A stretch of 13,467 nt of DNA. Source: Eubacterium sp. (GTDB taxonomy: Bacteria > Bacillota > Clostridia > Lachnospirales > Lachnospiraceae). The stretch is from positions 1 to 13,467 of the forward strand of contig JALFIK010000039.1 of assembly GCA_022776205.1 (NCBI GenBank). The letters are read 5' to 3'. The notes beneath the pieces are model-generated. The model had not been told where the DNA came from. It saw only the letters and a program-made list of their open reading frames with translations, and ran no database searches. Below are positions 6,278 to 12,774 of this stretch, in pieces. The stretch's first letter is position 1, and each line of letters begins with the position of its first letter. A program made the position numbers and the translations under genes.

Positions 6278-6818
6278 ATACACTGACCTGTTTTCCGAGG
6301 AAGTCTGCCGCAACAGAGACAATTTTCTTTTCCATCTCACCGATTTTTTTCTTTTTATCTTTATTTTGAAGAATAACCATTCCAACCACCTCCCCTTCAC
6401 TGCGAATCAGGCACCAGGTTTGTCCGGTTTCTTCCATTCCTTCTTTTACCGGGATAAACCGGCTTCTTTCCGACTGGGGAAGTTTTTCATCTCTGTCATC
6501 CAGGATTCTTTCCATATTCCGGCTGATATTCTCGCCGACAAGCCCTTTCGCCGGACATCCGGAAACAGCAATAATCTTTTCCCGGTCTGTGACAAACACC
6601 ACATCTCCCGTCTGACCGGCCACACAGTCCGCAAACTCTCCTGCCAGAACCCCCATTTGGGAAAAGGGCATATATTTTTTTAAAATGATTTCTCCGTTGC
6701 GGTCTGTATAAATTTCCAAAGGCATGCCTTCTTTTACTTTAAGCGTTTTTCGGATCTCTTTTGGAATCACAATTCTTCCCAGGTCATCAATCCTGCGCAC
6801 AATTCCTGTTGCTTTCAT
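6276..6818 (-). CDS. spoVT: Stage V sporulation regulator SpoVT (AbrB family)
   Basis: SpoVT is a forespore transcription factor that modulates the sigma-G regulon late in sporulation. The 180-residue product (178 in B. subtilis) has an N-terminal AbrB swapped-hairpin domain (residues ~1-52) beginning MKATGIVRRIDDLGRIVIPK, almost identical to B. subtilis SpoVT. A C-terminal GAF-like domain follows (~55-178). The ATG at 6818 follows GGAGG with a 7-base spacer; an in-frame upstream start at 6854 has no such support. It is convergent with rqcP. A sigma-G-like promoter and a long hairpin that includes the ribosome site lie immediately upstream. The mazG and spoVB-like genes found between spoVT and rqcP in B. 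subtilis are not present here. Confidence 0.96.
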   Translation of the reverse strand: MKATGIVRRIDDLGRIVIPKEIRKTLKVKEGMPLEIYTDRNGEIILKKYMPFSQMGVLAGEFADCVAGQTGDVVFVTDREKIIAVSGCPAKGLVGENISRNMERILDDRDEKLPQSERSRFIPVKEGMEETGQTWCLIRSEGEVVGMVILQNKDKKKKIGEMEKKIVSVAADFLGKQVSV

Positions 6819-6879
6819 AAAAAAACCTCCGTTTACAATACTTTCTTCCACCACCGAAAATAGTATCTGTAAACAGAGG
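6819..6879 (-). terminator. Long hairpin plus T7 over the spoVT ribosome site
   Basis: On the minus strand the arms CCTCTGTTTACAGATACT (6879-6862) and AGTATTGTAAACGGAGG (6842-6826) pair over 17 bp with one wobble and one bulged G. The 19-base loop can pair further (TTTTC/GAAGA). Seven T residues (6825-6819) follow, directly before the spoVT ATG. This has the form of a rho-independent terminator for the esterase operon. Its 3' arm is also the spoVT Shine-Dalgarno, so any read-through RNA would hide that site. Confidence 0.72.
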
Positions 6880-6890
6880 ATATTTTATGC
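6861..6890 (-). promoter_or_regulatory. Sigma-G-like promoter of spoVT
   Basis: GCATA (6890-6886) is followed by an 18-base spacer and GATACTA (6867-6861; 6 of 7 with the sigma-G -10 CATACTA). B. subtilis spoVT is transcribed by sigma-G. The predicted start, near 6854, falls in the loop of the overlapping hairpin, so this transcript would lack its 5' arm. Confidence 0.5.
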
Positions 6891-6907
6891 GAAATATATT
6901 TTATGCG
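6880..6907. repeat. Two perfect 12-bp direct repeats upstream of spoVT
   Basis: ATATTTTATGCG occurs at 6880-6891 and again at 6896-6907, a 16-bp period. On the minus strand each reads CGCATAAAATAT, and the copy nearer spoVT contains the proposed -35 element. The arrangement could be a pair of binding sites or a small duplication. Confidence 0.6.
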
Positions 6908-7003
6908 GAGAAATTATCCCATGTGAATGCATCCCACGGAATGTTTACTTCTGCACCTTCATTCAAAATTGCATTAATGTGCATCAGAAGCGGAAAGCTC
7001 TCG

Positions 7004-7951
7004 TCACTTCTCCGAATTGAGAAATGCTTCCACCTCTTCCCAGGCTTCCCTGGATTCTTTCATCTTTTTCATTCCAAGCTGAAACACATGGAACATTCCT
7101 TCATAGACCGTAAGCCGGACATCACAGCCGGCCCGGTCTGCCTTTTTGGCTGCCTCCACACTGTCACTAAGGAGCATTTCCGTTCCTCCCACCTGAAAAA
7201 GCATGGGCGGCAGTCCTGTAAAATCACCAAAAAGTGGTGAAATATATGGATTTTGTGGGGAATATCCCTTATAGTATGCGTTACTGTAAATCATACTATC
7301 CATCGTATTCCCAAAAAGAGGGTCCGTATGGAAATTCGTATGGTAGGATTCTCCGGACGCAGTAAGATCTGTCCACGGGGACATCAGAACCAGTTTTTTC
7401 GGCAGAGGATCCCCATGATCTTTTAAATACATGGCAAGGGCAAGAGCAAGTCCTCCACCCGCCGAATCTCCCGCCACAATAATCTGTTCTGCCCCGCATC
7501 CCATCTCAAGCAGCCACCGATAGGCCATCAGAGCGTCTTCCAGGGCAGCCGGATAAGGATCTTCCGGAGCGACACGGTAATCCGGGGACAACACAGCCCT
7601 TTCTCCCTCCATTTTCCCATAAAGAACCGCAAAATCCCGATAAGCATTTCTTATTTTCCCGATATAACCGCCACCGTGCAGCTGGAGAATCACTTCCCTT
7701 TCCGGCCTTATGCGTTCCTCCTTGCGGGGTGCCAGCAATTCCATGGAAAAATTCGGCATTTTTATCGGCACAAGAGAAAAATCTTTCGGGCAATGCCAGG
7801 GAGCGTCAATTTCTCCTGCCTTTTTTCGGAAGGTACCATCTTGGATTCTGGGTCCTACTCCATGCAAAGAGGTGGCAAGACTGATCACTCCTTTTGTCAT
7901 ATTTGCAGTGAAACTTAGCATCCCATTCTTTTCTTTTTCTTTATATTTCAA
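7004..7951 (-). CDS. Alpha/beta hydrolase, hormone-sensitive-lipase-family esterase
   Basis: This is a predicted cytosolic carboxylesterase or deacylase. Counting from the start given here (315 residues), the oxyanion-hole motif HGGG is at 92-95, the nucleophile S163 is in GDSAGG, and the catalytic acid is probably E258 in GGTEMLLSD. H288 lies in GMFHVF. Glu in place of the usual Asp is acceptable in this fold. There is no signal peptide. The start is uncertain: the frame opens at TTG 7975; TTG 7951 has GGAG 9 bases upstream and is used here; ATG 7921 has only weak purine-rich sequence. It is the last gene of the seven-gene block, directly after the DUF6320 gene. The substrate is unknown; an ester made by the neighbouring acyltransferase is an attractive guess only. 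Confidence 0.88.
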   Translation of the reverse strand: MKYKEKEKNGMLSFTANMTKGVISLATSLHGVGPRIQDGTFRKKAGEIDAPWHCPKDFSLVPIKMPNFSMELLAPRKEERIRPEREVILQLHGGGYIGKIRNAYRDFAVLYGKMEGERAVLSPDYRVAPEDPYPAALEDALMAYRWLLEMGCGAEQIIVAGDSAGGGLALALAMYLKDHGDPLPKKLVLMSPWTDLTASGESYHTNFHTDPLFGNTMDSMIYSNAYYKGYSPQNPYISPLFGDFTGLPPMLFQVGGTEMLLSDSVEAAKKADRAGCDVRLTVYEGMFHVFQLGMKKMKESREAWEEVEAFLNSEK

Positions 7952-7976
7952 CAATTCTACACTCTCCTGTCCCAAA

Positions 7977-8660
7977 TCAGATATGGAATTTCCTCTTCAG
8001 CTCATTTTTTGCCTTTCTCTCCCCGAAAATCATCGTTCCACTCCATAGCAGTACAGAAAGGCCGAGGGCAACCCAGGCAAGAACGATATGATGAAGGAAA
8101 CCGGCAAAGTGCAAAATAAGGTCAACAGCACTTAATAAAACTGCCGCCAGCTGCATAAGCAGGTAATTCTGCCAGCTGGAAAAATTCACACTCATACAGA
8201 TAATGATAATGGCGACCAGCCCGTAAATTACACAGGGCAGACCAATTTCCAGAGACCATCCGGTAAATCCAAGGGAACAATCAATGAGAACAAGCAGCCC
8301 TAAAATAATAAAGAGCTGAAGATAGATTTTCCGGATATGGCCCTGACGCCTCCTAAGTAAATCCCACATCGTAAAAATAAGATAGGCAAACACTGCCCCG
8401 GTAATTACTGACCAGTATTTCGGCAGGGCATGAAAGGTAAGATAATTAATGAGTATGAGCACACTTTCCACAACGAGCGCTGTAAAACAAAAAATCTGCC
8501 CGGCTCTGTGAAATTTTCTCTTTTTCTTTCTGATATCCGGATAGGCTCCCGTTTCCCTTTGTATCCCGCTCTCATTTTCTATTGTAAGAATCGTCCGGCA
8601 TAAGGGGCAGATCATGGTATCGTCTGACACCAGTACACCGCAGCGTTTGCATTTTTTCAA
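7977..8660 (-). CDS. DUF6320 protein: zinc ribbon plus six membrane helices
   Basis: I recognise this as the DUF6320 type, a family without known function. The 227-residue product begins with a C4 zinc-ribbon (C4, C7, C18, C21, two CxxC pairs), then a basic linker (~44-53). Six membrane helices follow at roughly 56-76, 82-101, 112-130, 140-158, 166-187 and 192-213, and the tail is short and basic. The start codon is TTG at 8660, supported by GGAGG nine bases upstream; no in-frame ATG fits. It sits 20 bases after the acyltransferase and immediately before the esterase, so all three are probably co-translated. A membrane anchor or partner for the acyltransferase is possible, but nothing in the sequence proves it. 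Confidence 0.85.
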   Translation of the reverse strand: MKKCKRCGVLVSDDTMICPLCRTILTIENESGIQRETGAYPDIRKKKRKFHRAGQIFCFTALVVESVLILINYLTFHALPKYWSVITGAVFAYLIFTMWDLLRRRQGHIRKIYLQLFIILGLLVLIDCSLGFTGWSLEIGLPCVIYGLVAIIIICMSVNFSSWQNYLLMQLAAVLLSAVDLILHFAGFLHHIVLAWVALGLSVLLWSGTMIFGERKAKNELKRKFHI

Positions 8661-8680
8661 ATTTTGTATCCTCCTTCTCC

Positions 8681-9967
8681 CTACTCATAATAAACCCCGT
8701 TCGTTTCAATATTCACAGACAGTCCATCCTTTACCAGCGCCCGAAAGAACTCCCTTGGCACGGAGGTGTCCTTAAGAAGAGAACTGATGGTAAAGGTGAG
8801 TTCGTCTCCAAAGGAACTGATAGTTCCTTTCATATTCTGACCCTGGGAAGGAGGAAGAATAATCTGACATCTTCGGATATATGGCCGGTAAATATCCTTC
8901 ACCATAAAGTTTCCCATATTTGTCACCGTTGTCGTCGTTCCCTTCGTCCCGTTTAAGTATACTAATTTGATTGCCGGCTTTTTTAAGAAAAGAGGGACCG
9001 CCCTCAGTACAAGATTCTTCTGATTCGACACATTATAGGAGATCAATTTTACAAGGTTTTCTCTTGTAATCTGCTTTTTGAGTTCCTGCTGCACGATTCC
9101 TAATACTTCCTCACAATCATACCGCTCTTTCTTCGGAAAAAAAGGAACACTGACCATGGCAAAAAAATTCCGGGTCGTCATGGAAGAAAAAAATGGCCGG
9201 AGATTAACCGGAACACAGAGTACGATTGGTTTTGCAGAAGGATTTTCATGGAGATATCCCCTGTAAATTCCGTAAACATACATGCCGCACAGATATTCAT
9301 TAATACTCATATTCCTCTCTTTCGCCCTTTTTTTTACCTCTGTCAGGGAAAGACGTCCATGAATGACTCCCAGTTCTCCCCGGCGCAGTTTTTCCCCTTT
9401 AAGGTGAACGGCAGGAACTGCCTTATATCCTTTTTTCGTACTTTTTTTATAATTTGTTAAATAGCTGTCCTCCGTGTCAAGAGAAGTGTCGTCACTCAGC
9501 ACATCTCCTGTCTGCCCGGATATTTCCGGATGAACCAGCCTTAAATACTGATATGTCAGTTCTCTTAAGAAATTGATGGCTCCTGTTCCGTCTGCAAGCA
9601 CATGGAATACTTCCAGATTAATCCGGTTATCATGGTAAGTGACCTGAAAGAGATAATTCCGGTTTCTGTGGGGTTCAATCAGACGACACGGAAAATCATC
9701 TTCCTCTTTTACCACCGGCTTTCCCTTTGTATTCGTCTCAAAATAATACCAGAACATTCCGGTACGCATGCGGACGTTCATCGTGTCAAACCAGGGCAGC
9801 ACTCTGAGAAGTGCTTCCTGAAGGAGATTTCCGTCAACTTTCTCAGACAGTGTGAGGCTGATCCGGTAAACATTTGTCATTGTCTCATTGGCAATGACAG
9901 GAAAAAGATTCGCCGTATTGTCCAGTTTCTGCCAGTTCACTTCTTTTTTCCCTGTCCTTTTTTTCAT
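8681..9967 (-). CDS. Condensation/alcohol-acetyltransferase-like acyltransferase
   Basis: The protein resembles the CoA-dependent acyltransferase superfamily that includes NRPS condensation domains, PapA5 and alcohol acetyltransferases. The 428-residue product has the active-site motif HxxxDG as FHVLADG (H122, D126, G127). It lacks the first His of the HHxxxDG form used by many members. A TNMGNF segment late in the protein is like the second half of the fold. No signal peptide or membrane helix is obvious. The frame opens at 10021, inside the ATPase gene, but the ATG at 9967 has AAGGA 7 bases upstream and lies 13 bases after the ATPase stop. Acyl donor and acceptor are unknown. No carrier-protein or adenylation gene is in the window, so classical NRPS work is unlikely. 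Confidence 0.85.
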   Translation of the reverse strand: MKKRTGKKEVNWQKLDNTANLFPVIANETMTNVYRISLTLSEKVDGNLLQEALLRVLPWFDTMNVRMRTGMFWYYFETNTKGKPVVKEEDDFPCRLIEPHRNRNYLFQVTYHDNRINLEVFHVLADGTGAINFLRELTYQYLRLVHPEISGQTGDVLSDDTSLDTEDSYLTNYKKSTKKGYKAVPAVHLKGEKLRRGELGVIHGRLSLTEVKKRAKERNMSINEYLCGMYVYGIYRGYLHENPSAKPIVLCVPVNLRPFFSSMTTRNFFAMVSVPFFPKKERYDCEEVLGIVQQELKKQITRENLVKLISYNVSNQKNLVLRAVPLFLKKPAIKLVYLNGTKGTTTTVTNMGNFMVKDIYRPYIRRCQIILPPSQGQNMKGTISSFGDELTFTISSLLKDTSVPREFFRALVKDGLSVNIETNGVYYE

Positions 9968-9980
9968 ACCATCATCCTTC

Positions 9981-10772
9981 TCATGAAAACCCGTTTTCTT
10001 TCTTTCTTCGGCTTTTTCCATAAAACAACTCTGCCAGTCTTCCTGTCGTCATTTCTTTCCTCTCGTTTCCGGTAAGATCCATAACGATTTTCCCTGCATC
10101 AAGCATGATAGTCCGGCTTCCATATTCCAGGGCATAGTCCATATCATGAGTGATCATCAGAGTGGTAATCTTACTTTCTTCCACAATTTTTTTTGTAAGT
10201 TCCATCACTTTTTGTGCTGCTCCCGGATCAAGAGCTGCCGTATGTTCGTCAAGAAGCAGCAGTTCCGGTTTTGCGATCGTTGCCATTAAAAGAGAGGCTG
10301 CCTGTCTTTGTCCTCCGGATAACAGACCCATCTTCGTCTTCATCCGGTCTTCAAGCCCCATTCCCAGAGTAGACAACACCTCACGGAAATAGGCACTGTC
10401 CTTTTTGTTTAATGCAAAAAATGACGGGGAAGCCTTTCTTGTATAAGCCAGGGCAAGATTTTCCTCGATAGTGAGATTTGGAGCCGTTCCTCTTAAAGGA
10501 TTCTGAAACAGGCATCCGATATTCAGTGCCCTCTTATAATCTTTTTGCTTTGTAATGTCTTTCCCCCCGAGAAAAATCTTTCCTTCATCGGGAAAAATAC
10601 TTCCGAGAATCACATTAAACATTGTGGATTTTCCGGAACCGTTGGAGCCAAGAACCGTAACAAACTCTCCGGGCTTTACTGTAAGACTCAGATGATCCAG
10701 GGCAACTTTTTCATTCATGGTATCTGCTTCAAACTTTTTTGTAATATTTACAAGTTTTAATTCACTGCTCAT
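9981..10772 (-). CDS. ABC transporter ATP-binding protein (TrpZ-like importer ATPase)
   Basis: This is the cytosolic motor of the importer encoded with the two preceding genes. The 263-residue product has every key motif: Walker A GSNGSGKST (42-50), Q-loop Q90, signature LSGGQ (151-155), Walker B LLLLDE (171-176) and switch H209. It is therefore predicted active. The ATG at 10772 overlaps the permease stop in an ATGA arrangement (4 bases), a sign of coupled translation. Relatives cluster with PF04392-type binding proteins and single permeases; known examples import tryptophan (TrpXYZ) or tyrosine. The substrate here is not determined by the ATPase. Confidence 0.94.
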   Translation of the reverse strand: MSSELKLVNITKKFEADTMNEKVALDHLSLTVKPGEFVTVLGSNGSGKSTMFNVILGSIFPDEGKIFLGGKDITKQKDYKRALNIGCLFQNPLRGTAPNLTIEENLALAYTRKASPSFFALNKKDSAYFREVLSTLGMGLEDRMKTKMGLLSGGQRQAASLLMATIAKPELLLLDEHTAALDPGAAQKVMELTKKIVEESKITTLMITHDMDYALEYGSRTIMLDAGKIVMDLTGNERKEMTTGRLAELFYGKSRRKKENGFS

Positions 10773-11728
10773 CTAGGCTGCCCCCCTGTTTTTGTTTTTC
10801 GCATGGTCTTTTTATACTTCTTCTGAAGCATGGGAACGACAAGTGCCGCGATAACAATTAATGCAGATAAAAGTTTTACCGCATAACTTGGCATATCGAT
10901 TTTATAGGCTGCCTGTATAATAATACGATATAAAAGGGATCCGATCAGTACACCGACTGCCTGTATGGTCACTGAGTGATTTCCAAAAATGGTTAGCCCG
11001 ATAATGACAGAAGCCAGTCCCATAACCAGCATGCCATTTCCACAGTTTAAATCCGCATATTTCTGATATTCACAAAGAAGTGCCCCGGAAAAGGCAACCA
11101 GCCCGTTCGACATCATGACACCTGCTACCCTCGAAACATCCGCATTGATGGAAGAGGATCTCACCATCTCCTCATTATCTCCTGTGGCGATAATTGCCAT
11201 CCCGCTTCTTGTACGGAAAAAGGTAACCATAATCCCACAGGTGACGAGCACAATCAGCATGGTAAGAAGGAATGCCGTCATAGCGGAGGACATATCCTTC
11301 CCGAAAGTTCTCTGAAACATTTTATAGATCGTGTCGGCCGGTTTATTTACCGTCACTCCCAGTTCATTTTTCGTTTCATACTGTAAATACCGATTGGATT
11401 GTCCACCCAGAATGGCGTAATTTACCGTATAAAGTCCCGTCATGGTCAAAATGCCGGACAAAATTGGATCTATTTTTAATTTTGTCTGTAAAAGTCCCGT
11501 ACAAAGCCCTGCAACTGCTCCCGCAAACATACCTGCGAACAAGGCAAGGACCGGATGCCCCATAATGGAAACCGTCACACAGGTCGTCATCCCAAATACA
11601 AAACTTCCCTCCACCGTAAGGTCCGGTGTCTTTAAAATACTAAATGTCAGAAAAACGCCCAGGGCCATAGGGGCGTAAATAAATCCCTGGCCCAGGGCGG
11701 AAACTAACATGCCTGCTAATTCATTCAT
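10769..11728 (-). CDS. ABC transporter permease (branched-chain amino acid permease superfamily)
   Basis: This is the membrane channel of the importer. The 319-residue product is largely hydrophobic, with about eight to nine helices. It has the BPD_transp_2-type features TPDLTVEGSF near the first helices and a late GLASVIIGLTIFGNHSVT stretch, then a basic C-terminal tail. One permease gene is present, so it would act as a homodimer, as in TrpY-type systems. The ATG at 11728 follows GAGG by 7 bases. It lies 15 bases after the binding-protein stop and overlaps the ATPase start by four bases. Confidence 0.92.
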   Translation of the reverse strand: MNELAGMLVSALGQGFIYAPMALGVFLTFSILKTPDLTVEGSFVFGMTTCVTVSIMGHPVLALFAGMFAGAVAGLCTGLLQTKLKIDPILSGILTMTGLYTVNYAILGGQSNRYLQYETKNELGVTVNKPADTIYKMFQRTFGKDMSSAMTAFLLTMLIVLVTCGIMVTFFRTRSGMAIIATGDNEEMVRSSSINADVSRVAGVMMSNGLVAFSGALLCEYQKYADLNCGNGMLVMGLASVIIGLTIFGNHSVTIQAVGVLIGSLLYRIIIQAAYKIDMPSYAVKLLSALIVIAALVVPMLQKKYKKTMRKTKTGGQPR

Positions 11729-11743
11729 GTTTTATCCTCAATC

Positions 11744-12769
11744 TTATTCATTAAAATGGCTGGTTCCGTCTTCTTCCACAAGCACGTCAAATCCTTCAAA
11801 AGCTTTTTGATCAAAGCTTCCACCGAATTTTTTTACTGCCTGCATATTTACATATTTTGCATAATTAGAAATAGTCTCATACGGAATATCGGAAGGTTTC
11901 TCCCCACCGGCAACTTTTTCCACCATGGCAGCTACCTGTTTTCCGAGTTCCACATAGTTTACGCCAACTGTGGCAAATCCACCGTCAGCAACCATGGAGT
12001 CCGCTCCACAGTAAATTGGCACTCCTTTTGCATAGGCAGCATCTGTGTATGTTGCCATTGCGGAAGCAATCGTATTATCATTCCCTGTATAAAGGGCATC
12101 CACACCTTTGGATATTAACGTTTCCACAGCTGTCTGAAGTTCGGAAACATTGGAAATTGATGTTTCTTCGTAAGAGATCTTATTATCATCACAGTATTTC
12201 TTTGCTGCAGTGATCGTGGAAACAGAATTTGTTTCACTTGATGTGTATACAAAACCGATTTTCTTATAATCCGGCTGGAAGTTCGAAACCAGCTTCACAA
12301 TTTCATCGGCAGGAATATTGTTGGAAACACCGGTAATATTTTCACAGCCTTCTCCCACAAGGCCGGCTGCCTCCGGATCCGATACTGCTGCAAAGACGAT
12401 CGGAATATCTTCCCCGTCATATACCGTTTTTGCGGACTGGGCAGTGGATGTGGCAATCGGAACGACAATATCCACACCCTCCTGTTTATAATTTTCAATA
12501 ATAGAACTTAATGCCGTGGTATCTCCATTGGCATTATCTGTCACAACTTTAATATTTTTATCCTTGGCCAGCTCTCCGGTAATCGTATCACGAATCTGGT
12601 CTAAGGAGGTATGGGACATAGGCTGCACTACCGCAACGGTTATCTGGTCTTTTCCCTCACTCTTCGTACTGCCGCTTTCCGCCCCGCTCTTACCGCAGGC
12701 TGTAAGGCACAAAGACGCAGCCATCGCCGCCGTAAGTAACATACCTGTAATTTTCTTCATTTTTCTCAT
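11744..12769 (-). CDS. ABC transporter substrate-binding lipoprotein (TrpX/CD0873-like)
   Basis: This is the surface-tethered receptor of the importer. The 341-residue product starts with a lysine-rich signal peptide ending in lipobox LTAC (lipidated C25), then a short Ser/Gly linker. Two alpha/beta lobes of the ABC substrate-binding (PF04392) type follow, including segments such as DIVVPIATSTAQSAK and PIVFAAVSDPEAAGLV. Characterised relatives bind tryptophan or tyrosine; substrate assignment here is by family only. The start was set at ATG 12769, 8 bases after AAGG; a GTG at 12778 and an ATG at 12760 are alternatives. It begins five bases after the dehydrogenase stop, so no separate promoter or T-box leader fits between them. 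Confidence 0.92.
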   Translation of the reverse strand: MRKMKKITGMLLTAAMAASLCLTACGKSGAESGSTKSEGKDQITVAVVQPMSHTSLDQIRDTITGELAKDKNIKVVTDNANGDTTALSSIIENYKQEGVDIVVPIATSTAQSAKTVYDGEDIPIVFAAVSDPEAAGLVGEGCENITGVSNNIPADEIVKLVSNFQPDYKKIGFVYTSSETNSVSTITAAKKYCDDNKISYEETSISNVSELQTAVETLISKGVDALYTGNDNTIASAMATYTDAAYAKGVPIYCGADSMVADGGFATVGVNYVELGKQVAAMVEKVAGGEKPSDIPYETISNYAKYVNMQAVKKFGGSFDQKAFEGFDVLVEEDGTSHFNE

Positions 12770-12774
12770 TTTAT

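Noticed and set aside
8681..9967. Acyltransferase as part of an NRPS cluster
   Set aside because: No adenylation, carrier or thioesterase module is present, and the gene sits in a transporter block.
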